From positions 1 to 64,000 of the forward strand of contig OZ025719.1 in the NCBI GenBank assembly GCA_964019335.1: DNA of 64,000 nucleotides. Reading direction: 5' to 3'. Shown in pieces: positions 12,179 through 21,766 of this stretch (position 1 is the stretch's first letter; each line of letters starts with the position of its first letter). The notes under the pieces are model-generated. The model searched no databases and was not told the DNA's origin. It saw only the letters and a list, made by a program, of their open reading frames with translations. The position numbers and the translations under genes were made by a program. Source of the stretch: Diplonema japonicum. Lineage: Eukaryota > Euglenozoa > Diplonemea > Diplonemida > Diplonemidae.

Positions 12179-12259
12179 AGAAGCCGCACGCGTGCCTCAT
12201 CCAACGCCTCATCTTCCAACCCTCTCAACACGTCGCTGATGACAGCGCAGAGAATATGA
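8810..12259 (+). CDS. M64-type zinc peptidase with tetraspanin-like membrane region and EF-hands
   Basis: 1134 aa after removing the intron 12136-12180. MFEIALLLAVVASNRLLVV looks like a signal peptide. The metallopeptidase domain carries HEVGHCYADLMDEY (about 352-365), the HExxH...DEY signature of the M64 (IgA peptidase) family. There follow one membrane helix (about 667-690), then four more (about 716-740, 750-775, 780-808 and 921-945), with a Cys-rich loop of about 110 residues before the last one, an arrangement like a tetraspanin large loop. The tail has two EF-hands, DKDGNGKLDIRE and DTDSDGAISFSE (about 1002-1060), which the topology places in the cytosol. I infer a cell-surface protease with calcium-sensing tail. 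Read without splicing, it would gain a false poly-Lys stretch. The peptidase and EF-hand calls are firm; the tetraspanin relation is suggestive. Confidence 0.85.
12136..12180 (+). other. Intron, 45 nt
   Basis: GTATGGGAAAGG, then about 32 A, then ACAG. Length is a multiple of 3 (phase 2), so read-through would insert poly-Lys near the C-terminus. Called by its match to the other mini-introns. Confidence 0.65.
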
Positions 12260-12519
12260 GATATTCGAATTTTCTTTTTACTTTTTTGCGAACCGATTTT
12301 TTTTTTCTTCTTTTTTTTTTTTTTTTTTTTGAAAAGATCAGCACTTCAGGATGGGTTGCAAGGTAGAGGATGTCCGAAATATATTCGCATAAAAGTATTC
12401 CCCCCCCTCCCGATGTAACAATAAATTAAAGAAATGAAAAAAGAAAAGCGGTACAATTATAGTGTTGAACAAGGAAAGGGGAAGGAGAAACCCTTCTACT
12501 CACCTTTTTTTTACACCCC

Positions 12520-12553
<34 letters not shown>

Positions 12554-13580
12554 CTTTTTTTAAGGGAATAAAGGGGAAGTGGGAGGAGAAATTACTTTGT
12601 GTGTATGTGCTGTACTGTGTTTAGTTTTCCTCTTTTTCTTTTCTTCCTCTTCTTTTTCTTTTAATCCCAATTCCCTCTTGCCTTCCCCTCCTTTTTTTTT
12701 TTTACGGAAGTAAAAGCTGTGATGATTATAGTAATAGAAAAGCTTTCTGTCATAAAAAGAATGAATCATCTGCCTTACCTTCCCATCCCCTCCCCGTGCC
12801 TTCTCTATGAGTTGCCACATGGTTCAGGCGGTCATTGTGATCTACACAATTGCCAAGAGAAGAAAAAAAAAAAAAAAAAGGAAAAAAAAAACAAAACACT
12901 CCACAATATATACGTGAGTACGCCTCTTGAGGAGAGACAAACGAATTGCGGTATTTTCTTGACACTTTTTCTTTTCTTTTTTTTTCCTTTTTTTTTTGCC
13001 ATTGTGTTGCTCTCTTTTCCTCCCTGCTTCCTTCCCCCTCTTTTTTTTTTTTAAATTGTAGTAACAAAAGAAATCTTTTTTCAAAAGAAAAAAGAAAGGA
13101 AACAACAACAAAAAAAGAATCAGAAAAAGTCGAACCTTGTTTGAAAAGAATGGAAATAATTGATCCCAAGATATTTGAGCTTTAACGCTAGAAACTCGAT
13201 GTCACAGCTTCAGGAATTTTTTTTCTTTTCTCCTCTTTTTACCTGCAAGCAGCGGTAGAATTCGAGTATCTTCGGCAGTGCGTTGGCTTTTTCTTTTTCC
13301 TCGTCGTTCTTCTTTTTGTCCATCCGGCGACAAAGGAAAAAAAAAAAAAAAAAGAATAAGAACTAAAGCCATCCACACCCCCCCCTCCCCAACTGTACGA
13401 GCAAACAATTGTTTTCGTTTTTTATATGTTAATTTAAGGCTATCTTCCTGTCCCACTTCCCAAAAAAAAGAAAAGGAAAAAAAAAAAAAACACACACCCT
13501 CTCCTTCCTTTTTTTTCTTCTTTCGTAACATCATTACATTATTCAGGTGGGAGGGGACAAAAAAAAAGGGGGGGGGGGGA
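12260..13580 (+). other. Spacer, homopolymer-rich
   Basis: No gene seen on either strand. A run at 12523-12551 and T-rich tracts throughout. The tract before 13545 leads into the acceptor of the next gene. Confidence 0.6.
13545..13546 (+). promoter_or_regulatory. Candidate spliced-leader acceptor AG (PPP gene)
   Basis: A T/C-rich tract followed by CATTATTCAG, 35 nt before the ATG at 13581. It argues against the upstream in-frame start at 13278, which would translate T/A/C runs. Confidence 0.55.
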
Positions 13581-16434
13581 ATGGAACCGCCGGAAGAAGC
13601 AATCACCCGTTTGTACACAGGTCTAGAGGTTCATCACATTTTACAAAACGAAGAGATTCTGTGGAAAGAGATCTGCCGGGGGGAGCGAAAGGGAAGGAAG
13701 GGCTTCGAGCGGCGCGCACGGCGCGCATGGCGGGTGAAAAGCATCTTGGGCGACCGGTTCAAGCGAAGGGTAGAAGAACCGAACATAAAAATACAAGAAC
13801 AATCCTTAAAACGCTTCATTGAAGAAGTCAAATGCGGGGAAACCCCTGCCATCTCTGACACCGTTAGGATCATACAAGCAGCCACTCTAATCTTTCAACA
13901 AGAACCCTCTGTCCGACATGTAAACGGGTCTGTGGTGGTGATAGGAGATATTCATGGCCAGCTAGGCGATATCCTTCATATTTTGAAAACTTTTGGAATG
14001 CCCGGATCACCGCACTCCTATGTGTTTAATGGTGATTATGTTGATAGAGGTGCAAACAGTTGTCAGGTGTTGTTGTTGGTTCTTGCTTTGAAAATTTTCT
14101 CCCCGCAGCATGTGCACGTCAACAGGGGCAACCACGAAGACGAGTCGCTCAACATATTGTACGGATTTTACGACGAATGCACCTCGAAGTACGGGCACCA
14201 CATCTTCATGTTGTTCTCGGTTCTGTTCACGTACCTTCCGTTCTGTTGTGTTTTAAACAACTCGGTATTCGTGGTGCATGGAGGGCTCTCGTCACATTTA
14301 AGAGTAAGCATCTCGGAAATCCGTTTAATCCAACGTGGACCGAACCCCAGGCGGACAAAACGCCAGCACGACATCATGACGCATTCCCTGTGGTCTGATC
14401 CAATGACCGATTTGGGTACCATTCCCTCTCCACGTGGGGAGGGTGTTTTGTGGGGACCAGACGTAACCGATTCATTCTTAAAACACAACAAGCTTTCTGT
14501 CATAGTTCGCAGCCATCAATTCCCCGGTGAAAAAGGCCATCTTAGCACGCACAATGGTAAGGTCTTGACAGTCTTCTCGGCGTCAAATTACAATTCTGTT
14601 GAATGGAAAGGCCTCCTACCTGACGCAGGGCCCAACTCCCCGTCGAATCTGGGGTCGGTTATGCTCTTCCGTGGTGGGCATACACCGGAGATTCACACTT
14701 GGAAAGCTCCTTTGTTGCAAACAGATGATCCCAGACAGTCGTTTATGAACCCACATACCAAGCAGCCTTTCCAAGTCACAGTTCCGTACGGTGTGCTGAG
14801 CAATGGTTCGGTAGATCCTGTCGAGAAATGTGTGTCGCATGTTCGGCAGTGTTGTTTAAGACACGCGCGTGCGTTGGTGTTCTACTGGGAAGGGCTTGAG
14901 ACAAACGGGCTGATAACATTGTCCGAATGGGTGTCCGGTCTGTCGGGTGTCTGTAATTATGCGCAGCTCTCTGTGATATCCCCTTCCATCGAGACTGCTT
15001 TGAAAAACCGCGGGTTCGTGACGCCAGATGGAAAGGTCCGGTTTAGATCCTTCCTGCAACAAGCAGCTTTTCTAACAACACCGAAACCTGTACCTCAATG
15101 GCACAGGTGGATTGTGGAACTAGCTGCTTCAAAGGGAAACCACACCGGCATCATTTCGGAAAGAGATATGCACGCTGTGTTGGCGAAACACGTTCCGGAA
15201 ATCCCTGAAGAAACTCGTTTAACCGTAGCAACCGCTGTACGAGGCGGTGCAGGGTACAGGATGCAGGGCAACCCTGTCTTTCCTATTCTGAACTGGACGT
15301 GCAGTTCTCCTACCGACGATGTCCCAACGCACCTTTTGTACCTTTTGCGGCAAGGGTTGTATGGTTTGGGTGATGCGCCAGGGAAGAAAATCGATTTTCT
15401 ACATGGGTGCAATGATCTGAACGGGTGTCAGGTGCCGCCTGAGAAGCTCCACGGTCTCATCTCCGCAACGCTGGTGAAGTATCTTTATTACGCAACACCG
15501 CGTGATAAGGCCATCCAGACTCACCCCCGTCTCCCTTGGCAACACCCCCCAGCGGGGGTACCTTCGCCTGCTATATACATAGTGCTGGACGGAGTTGTGC
15601 AAAGAAAGATCACGGGGAATGGTGCGGTGGATGAGTTTTTGAAATCCGAGGCGAAGTTGTAAGTGTTCTTTTTTTTCTTCTTTTTTTTTCCTTCTTTCTT
15701 ACCTTCGAATTTCTCAAACAGGATGGGGTGTGCAGCAGTAACAGGCCGAATAACAGCTCGGCCTGTCTGTCACTTGGATGGAAATGTTAGAACATTGAAG
15801 GTTGGCAACAGGCACAGACCCAGCATCCCTTGCTCGCCCCCTTTCGCATCGCTGCATACCAGTAGCCTCAGCTTGAAGGGAAGTATTTTGAAAGGAAGTT
15901 TGAAAAGCAGTTCAAAAAGCAGCCAAAGGAATTTTTTCGTGAATGTACCTTCCCTCAGGGCGAAGGGGTCACTGATAAGCATCAACATGCAAGACTCGAT
16001 GCTGATGAAATCCACATTGTCCTGTTTTTCACCAAAGAGGGTGTCGTTCCGCACAAAGAGCATTCCCCTGCACGAGAGGGAGCTGAGATTTGTTGTATTC
16101 CCGTTCAGGGTGCTGCCGTTTATATGTGATTATCTGCCTCTGGAGGATATTCCAGCATTTATGGCCGTGCACCCATCTTGGCGGGGGAACATGCTTGGAA
16201 CGGGGAGCTTCAAAGTATTTTTTTTAATTTTTTTATTATTATTATTATTATTAATCGCAGAAAACGTCAATTAGAGGCGATCAGCACCCAAGGATCACGT
16301 TTTGGCTGAAGAAGTTTCGGACTGCCGATCCGAGCTCGCCCTTCAGCTTGACATCAATAACTGGTGTATCAGCTTCGGAAGAGATGTATAGGTTGTTTTT
16401 ATCCCGGCTCCATGCGGATGACCCCGGTAAATAA
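13581..16434 (+). CDS. PPP-family Ser/Thr phosphatase (PPEF-like) with F-box-like C-terminal extension
   Basis: 914 aa from join(13581..15658,15722..16214,16261..16434). The catalytic domain (about 100-390) has the PPP metal and phosphate-binding blocks GDIHGQ, GDYVDRG, RGNHED, HGG, SDP and RSHQ, so it should be an active Ser/Thr phosphatase. The following region (about 420-690) has a degenerate EF-hand-like segment (FYWEGLETNGLITLSEW), as in PPEF-type enzymes. The TAA at 15660 overlaps a GTAAGT donor. Splicing 15659-15721 continues in frame into a basic Ser/Lys-rich segment and an F-box-like motif (LPFICDYLPLEDIPAFMAVHPSW, split here as about residues 822-845). A third exon adds KTSIRGDQ...DDPGK. 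The phosphatase call is firm. The fusion rests on splice-site logic; the alternative is two genes with only 60 nt between them. Confidence 0.75.
15659..15721 (+). other. Intron, 63 nt
   Basis: GTAAGTG...T-rich...CAAACAG, phase 2. It removes the in-frame TAA at 15660-15662 and continues into the frame starting LMGCAAVTG. Alternatively the AG is the trans-splice acceptor of a separate gene starting at ATG 15723. Confidence 0.65.
16215..16260 (+). other. Intron, 46 nt
   Basis: GTATTTT...(TTA)n...ATCGCAG, phase 0. Read-through would give a false poly-Leu tail; splicing opens a 57-codon final exon ending at TAA 16432. Confidence 0.65.
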
Positions 16435-16451
16435 CATGTTTGTTTTTTAAG

Positions 16452-16484
<33 letters not shown>

Positions 16485-16835
16485 CAGAATAGCCAAAGCT
16501 TTATTCGTTTCTTTGTGCGCAATAAAAAGTTACAAATGAGAATACACCCGCCACCGGGGTGTGTCGTCTGTAAGACCCACTCCCTCCCCCCGATGACAAT
16601 GGTAAGGGGACTCCTTTGTGACGCATATAATAGCTGTTCGTAAATAAAAAGGGGGACCAACAACAATACAAGGTGGAGAGTTTTTTTTTTATTATTTCCC
16701 CGGAAAGCGCATCCCGTTTTAAAGATAATGGTAATGAAGAGTCTCAAGGATACTTTCACAAATGAGTGGCCGAGACATCGTATCTTGAAGTTGCCTTCTT
16801 CTTCTTCTTCTTTTTTCAAGGTGGAGGGGGGGGGG

Positions 16836-16985
16836 TAACATCACCGGTAGCGCCCTATTGGAAGAACGTATTGCAGCTGCTCCGGGTTGACGAGCATTAG
16901 CGCAGCATCTTCTTAGTCAATACGGAATGCAGAAGAAACTTCAGATGGAATCAAGTAGGACAGTGCTTATGCACTCTTTCGAGTT
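16836..16985 (+). mobile_element. SINE-like repeat, copy 1 (diverged)
   Basis: Retains CATCACCGGTAGCGCC, GGAAGAACGTA and AATCAAGTAG in the family order, with many substitutions and a shortened middle. Confidence 0.6.
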
Positions 16986-17006
16986 TTTTCTTCTTTTTTT
17001 TTATTC

Positions 17007-17211
17007 AGGTGGTGGGAATAACATGAAAATAAAAGCGCAGAATCTTGGTTACCCGGGACGCACCGGCTGGGGTTGAGCTGTACACCGCACGCATTAGGAC
17101 ACGACGCGGAACGCAGAAGAAGCTACAACTCGGCCGCGGCGCGCCCCCTGTAATCAAGTAGACAGTTCTTGTGCAGGCACCGCCAACACCGGCCTCCTTT
17201 AACTCATATAT
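17007..17211 (+). mobile_element. SINE-like repeat, copy 2 (internal deletion)
   Basis: Starts AGGTGGTGGGAATAACATG after a T-rich tract, then jumps to the CGCAGAATCTTGGTTACCCG block, so the tRNA-like middle is deleted. It ends with the type-A tail (GCCAACACCGGCCTCCTTTA). Confidence 0.75.
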
Positions 17212-17283
17212 TTTTTTCTTCTTTCTCCCCGGTTCTGGTTCTTGTTTTTGGTTACTATCGCTTTTTTTTTTTTTTTTTTTTTT

Positions 17284-17410
17284 TTGTTACAAATATTTAT
17301 CTTTCAAAAAATGATTTTATAACTATATGCAACTTGTGCCGAGCAAAAAACTTTCGCAGCTTTTTAAAAATCTTTTTTGCTCGTGCGAACAACAAAGACA
17401 TATAGTCATA
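17284..17410 (+). repeat. AT-rich dispersed repeat, copy 2
   Basis: Longest clean copy. It has GTTACAAATATTTATC, ATAACTATATGCAACTTGTG, CTTTCGCAGCTTTTTAAA and TCGTGCGAACAACAAAGACA, directly upstream of the gag-like remnant. Confidence 0.8.
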
Positions 17411-17540
17411 AAGAATTATTTTATTTATTTTTTTTTTTTTTGCAAGAACGAGTCTTTGACTTGTCTAAACAAAAGGGGAACGTTGGCAACGTGTTTCGGG
17501 TTGACAAACTTCTCCAGGTTTTACCCGGCACGTACAAAAA

Positions 17541-18600
17541 TATGACGGCACTAGACTGGGATGATCTGGTCCAATACGCGGGCCTCGATTACCCATCGGA
17601 AGCACTCGTGCCCCTCACCTCGCGGACTGCGTCTTCGAGGAGTGCGACACCTCGCACGGTGACACTGCGGTGCACTGTGCGAGGTGTGGCGCTAAAGGGC
17701 AGAGGACATGTTTGTCCTCTCGCTGCCCTCCACGCCTAGGTCAGGCGTTTCTTCCAGTGGAAGATTCCACCCAGTGGGTGTGCTCCCCATGCATTTGGGC
17801 AGTTAAAAAGCTTGGTGAAGCTTTGGTCCTGTCGGACCCGGAGGTGGAGTCCCCTCCATCACCAGACCTCAGTGAGGTCCAAACCAATACGGAGAGTCTC
17901 CGCTTGGTCTTCGCTCAGATCGCTGAGTTGAAGGCGGAGAACGAGCGTCTCCGCAACCGCGTCGAGGCGTCGAATGCCTTACCGGTACTCCCGTTGGAGT
18001 TTGACGTACGGAGGGTCTCGGCTTGGGCCCCCCTAGTTTCCTCCCCCACCACAGCCGCCCTCATCATGCAGAGGGTCGAATCCCGTTACGGGATCAGGTT
18101 GCCTGAGGACCCGGTTTCAGACGGAACCGCCGAAGAGCATGAATCCAGAGTCTGGATCAGAGGCATGTTGGCCTTGCTCGTGGACGGGGTATGGTCTGTA
18201 GACCACTTGCCCTTTTTACACGTGGCAATAGTGCGCTTGGAATCCCTCTGGATTCGCAACTCCTACCCGAACGACGAGTTCCTCGTTCGTAAGGCCAGGG
18301 GCGCGGCCTTCGCCGCTCGCACCGAAAAAGTGGCCTGGGACAAGTTCGGTCCCGAGAAGTACTCGAGGGCGAGGGCGGCCGCCAAGAAGTCGGACCACGT
18401 CGACACTGTGGCAAAAAAGGCCCTCGAGCGCAAGAGGCCTGTACAGCATTACGGTTCCCGAGATAGCTCCCCTCAAGGCCCTCACCCTCGGCCGACTCAC
18501 CGAATGTTACAAGGATGTAGCCTCCATCCTGTCGGTTACCAAGAGAGTGCAAAGGGGCCTGAACGAGCTCGACCCAGCCCGACCCGGCACGTACAAACAA
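17541..18600 (+). pseudogene. Decayed gag-like ORF of an unidentified retroelement
   Basis: Coding-like DNA broken over at least two frameshifts. It begins MTALDWDDLVQYAGLDY (17541). After a shift near 17610-17630 it continues through a Cys/His-rich segment (EECDTSHGDTAVHCARCGAK...QWVCSPC) resembling a PHD/treble-clef finger. A short coiled coil follows (IAELKAENERLRNRVE), then a roughly 170-residue globular region. After a second shift near 18450 comes a helical end (TECYKDVASILSVTKRVQ...). CCCGGCACGTACAAA occurs at both edges (about 17524 and 18584). It abuts SINE-like and AT-rich repeats. I infer a dead retroelement ORF; its superfamily is not recognised. Confidence 0.5.
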
Positions 18601-18648
18601 CGGCCAGTTCCTCTTTTTTTTTTTTTTTTTTTTTCTCTTTTTTTTTTC

Positions 18649-18968
18649 TTGGGTGGTGGGGATAACACAGAAATATGGAAATCTAAAGAAGTACATCAGA
18701 TGTGTTGTTCGCTGTTGACCTCCTCGTCGGTCATCACCGGTAGCGCCCGAGTGGAAGAACGTAATGCAGATGCCCAGGGTGACGAACAGGCAGCAAGCTG
18801 CACGGGCTCAGAATCTTGGTTACCCGGGACACCCCGGCTGGGGCGCCATGGCTGGGGTTGAGTTGGACACCGCACGCATTAAGGACACGACGCGGAACGC
18901 AGAAGAAGCTACAACTAGGCCGAGGCGCGCCCCCTGTAATCAAGTAGACGATGCACCCTTAAATAGGC
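18649..18968 (+). mobile_element. SINE-like repeat, copy 3
   Basis: Begins GGTGGTGGGGATAACA after two T runs and keeps the full family body. It ends with a third kind of 3' segment (GACGATGCACCCTTAAATAGG). Confidence 0.8.
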
Positions 18969-19137
18969 TTTTTTTTTTTGCTGTATCCTCTAAACACGTC
19001 CATCTCATCGCGACAAACAGCCACCGCAGGCACCAGGCAGCAACCGCAGAACGGTGACCGATTAGTGTGAATTTCTTCTAGAACAGTGAGCACCCCCATG
19101 CACACTGAAACTTTATCGAATTTTTTTTTTTTTTTAA

Positions 19138-19178
19138 GGCGATCCTGTCACATACTGCAGGTTCCCTTCAAAGACATC
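19138..19178 (+). repeat. Solo 41-nt tail repeat (first-LINE tail), copy 1
   Basis: GGCGATCCTGTCACATACTG...CTTCAAAGACA, matching 25954-25994 with about one difference, between T runs on both sides. It lies about 760 nt upstream of LINE ORF1. Confidence 0.8.
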
Positions 19179-19401
19179 TTTTTTTTTTTGTATTCAACAA
19201 GCCACCGCTCAGTGATCCCACTACCGTGTGCACAAACAAATGCTTTAAAAAAAACTTTTTTTTTTTTTTTTTATTATTCTCCTTCGTTACGCGAGAAAAT
19301 GTCGAGAGCACGCGCAAGGTACCTTCGTTGGTAGGCCGTTCTCTTCGTAAGGGTGGCAATAGGTATTTTATTACCGGATTTGGGTTTATTACGTACTGAA
19401 T

Positions 19402-19437
19402 AAGGCCCAGGGACTATTTAACTATTACCTGGGCCTT
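19402..19437. repeat. Hairpin with 10-bp perfect stem
   Basis: AAGGCCCAGG at 19402-19411 pairs with CCTGGGCCTT at 19428-19437 across a 16-nt AT-rich loop. Role unknown; it may be part of the LINE leader. Confidence 0.6.
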
Positions 19438-19936
19438 GGTGTCACTTGCAAGAAGTAAGCTTCACTGGCACAAGGCTGGAGAGCTGCTTGAGATAAGACT
19501 CTCCATATTGACTAAACAAAACCGAGAAAAAAAAAAGGTGCCCAATTAACTCATATCTGGTATTAACCGAGTCATCATATTACTCTTAGTTTCCGATTCT
19601 TTTTTTTCTCTCTCTCTTTTTTTTTTTTTTTTTCTTTTTTTTTACCAACGATTCTAAAGCTACAGTTTCTGTACTTTATTGGTATCGACCGTGCCAATAA
19701 AGGAACCAGGTAGAACGGTTTGAAAAGAAAAAATATATTGACCAGACCACAACCGGATATATCCAAGCAAGTGTTTAGAAGTGACGACAATATCAGGAAG
19801 AAAAGAACAGTATAAATACGGTAACAGTGACAGTGAGAGTAATAGTGACAGTGACAGTGTAAGTGTAAGAAAGCGACCGACTCCGTCATCCCACAACCCC
19901 CTTTCCGTACTCCACTTCCCCCATCACGCTCTTAAC

Positions 19937-21559
19937 ATGGACCCCCATCAACTGGTCCAGAGAGCCCAGAGCCTGCTCGCAGGCGAACTATCCGAGGAGA
20001 ACAGAAGCCTCGTCCTGACCACCCTAGGCTGCATCCTGCAGCTGGTCGAGATGGCACAGAAGTCCTCACCCCAGCAGCCCACTCCGCTACAGGCCCAAGT
20101 TCAACAACAGCAATTCCAAAATTCCTCACCACAACCCCAACAATCGTACACGCAACAGCCGCCACTCAAGCAGCTCCAACAAGTTCATCAGCCCCAGAAA
20201 CAATTCCAACAACAACAGCAACAGGTTCAGCAGCAACAATACCAACAGCCTAAAGGACAACCGCACAAGCAGCAAGGCAAGAATAGTCAGCAGCCGCAAC
20301 CCACCGCCAAGTCGAACGAGAAGAGGACCCCGCCAAGGAAGGCTTCAAGAGGTAACACCAAGTCCTACCTTGGAGCCGCCACCAACTGGATGAGCAGACC
20401 GGGCCCCGCCAAACCCCCCTTAGCCCTGATCCAGCAGCACTGGGGAGATATGCAGATACACAACGCGCTCCCGGACAAACTCACGACAGGAATATATTTT
20501 AATCCCGCAGACCCTGTCCAACTCTCCGCACGCCTCAAGGCCCTCGGCCTGACTTTCAAAATCATCAGCACCCAACCATTCTCTGGTGGAACCGAGTCCG
20601 ACTCCCCAACCTCGAGGGGCATTATGAAAACCTGGGTCCTGGGGGACGAAGTACTACCGCAAGCCATGGACGCCCCTCCCAAGGACAGCAAAGGGACCGT
20701 TATCCTCAAGGCAGTGATTGCAAAGGACCATTGCTCAGCTGCACAGTGGAAGCGAACAGCGGACGGCAATGCCATTAAAAGAATGGCACTTCTAGCGGCG
20801 CGAGACAAGGAGGGTCCCTTCAAGGTAACCCCGCAAAACGTCTTCAGGATCAACCGCTCGACCGAGAACAACACCGCCTCTGCCCTGGTACGGGTGGACC
20901 CTGAGCACGCGATTAGACTGCTGGTCGCATCGGGAGACCAATGTGTATTCTGGACACACGCGTTCGCTGCAGACAGACTGGAGGTCATCCAGTTGAAGAA
21001 GGGGATCAAGGCGGCCGATGTCCCCACAGCATCAATAGGCACCTCACTCACGGTAACGCCGATCGGACTGGCCCTAATGCTACCGAGAGGAGCAGTCCGC
21101 AGCGAGGTACTGGCAAGGGTCAACCCCATACTTCTCCCGGCGCGGAAGGCTGGGGACAAATATATCCTGGAAGGGTGCCTCAGCTGGGAACACCCGTGTG
21201 ACTTGATGAACGACCTCGCAGGATGTGGATGGTCCATTAGCCACTTGGACAGACTAGAAGGTTCGAGATGGCTCGTTCGGGCCACCACCCCTCCCACCGC
21301 CAGGCTTATTGCGAGGGGGGAAAAACTTCATTCCCTGACGATTAGGGACTGGACACGGGAAGATGCACCAAACAAGAACGAGAGGAGCTTCCGGGGGAAA
21401 CAGCATAGGGTGAAGCTGTCGGAGGCAGAATTCCCCAGTTCAAGGGCGGCGCAGGAGAAAGCACAGGCGGAGGCTGCCAGGGCCGAGAGCTCACGGAAGA
21501 GGGGTGAATCGGAGACCCACGCACAGACGTCGCCGAGCCCCAAGAATCAAAAGATCTGA
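19937..21559 (+). CDS. LINE ORF1 protein (Gln-rich, RNA-binding candidate)
   Basis: 540 aa from the first ATG in the frame (upstream extension to 19781 starts with GTG). The N-terminal helical part (MDPHQLVQRAQSLLAGEL...) is followed by a Gln-rich low-complexity stretch (about 50-120), a basic segment, a globular domain (about 150-470) and a charged coiled C-terminus (EKAQAEAARAESSRKRGESE). No CCHC knuckle is visible. In LINEs ORF1 binds element RNA; that role here is by position only. It ends 207 nt before ORF2, so the two are not fused or frameshifted. Confidence 0.75.
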   Translation: MDPHQLVQRAQSLLAGELSEENRSLVLTTLGCILQLVEMAQKSSPQQPTPLQAQVQQQQFQNSSPQPQQSYTQQPPLKQLQQVHQPQKQFQQQQQQVQQQQYQQPKGQPHKQQGKNSQQPQPTAKSNEKRTPPRKASRGNTKSYLGAATNWMSRPGPAKPPLALIQQHWGDMQIHNALPDKLTTGIYFNPADPVQLSARLKALGLTFKIISTQPFSGGTESDSPTSRGIMKTWVLGDEVLPQAMDAPPKDSKGTVILKAVIAKDHCSAAQWKRTADGNAIKRMALLAARDKEGPFKVTPQNVFRINRSTENNTASALVRVDPEHAIRLLVASGDQCVFWTHAFAADRLEVIQLKKGIKAADVPTASIGTSLTVTPIGLALMLPRGAVRSEVLARVNPILLPARKAGDKYILEGCLSWEHPCDLMNDLAGCGWSISHLDRLEGSRWLVRATTPPTARLIARGEKLHSLTIRDWTREDAPNKNERSFRGKQHRVKLSEAEFPSSRAAQEKAQAEAARAESSRKRGESETHAQTSPSPKNQKI

Positions 21560-21766
21560 CAGGAGGGTCTGAGGCATCTCGGGGAAATTCTATCCCTCCC
21601 CATCATCATCATTATTAGTCTATCAATCATTGACCTCCTAACCTTTTCGGCCACACCACGCCCCTTTGCCCCTCTCTCCTGCGACTGGTTCGGCTCCCCG
21701 ACCGAAAACAATCATCTGATCTACTCGTTGGCAATAATCCACCTCCCGCGGGCACATTTCCTCATT

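Larger units (their letters stand above)
16435..17540 (+). other. Spacer with SINE-like copies
   Basis: No gene seen. Contains an A run (16451-16480), two altered SINE-like copies (16836-16985 and 17007-17211) and an AT-rich dispersed repeat (17284-17410). Confidence 0.6.
18601..19936 (+). other. Spacer upstream of LINE ORF1
   Basis: Contains SINE-like copy 3, a solo first-LINE tail (19138-19178), a hairpin (19402-19437) and a Ser-codon-like AGTGACAGTG-rich stretch (about 19820-19870) that is probably LINE 5' leader. No other gene seen. The exact 5' end of the LINE is not visible. Confidence 0.55.

Noticed and set aside
13278-13580. N-terminal extension of the PPP phosphatase
   Set aside because: It reads through A, T and C runs and contains a strong acceptor-like CATTATTCAG; ATG 13581 preferred.
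15723-15746. MGCAAVTG as an N-myristoylation start of a separate gene
   Set aside because: Position 6 is Val, which does not suit N-myristoylation, and the frame joins the phosphatase exactly when the intron is removed.
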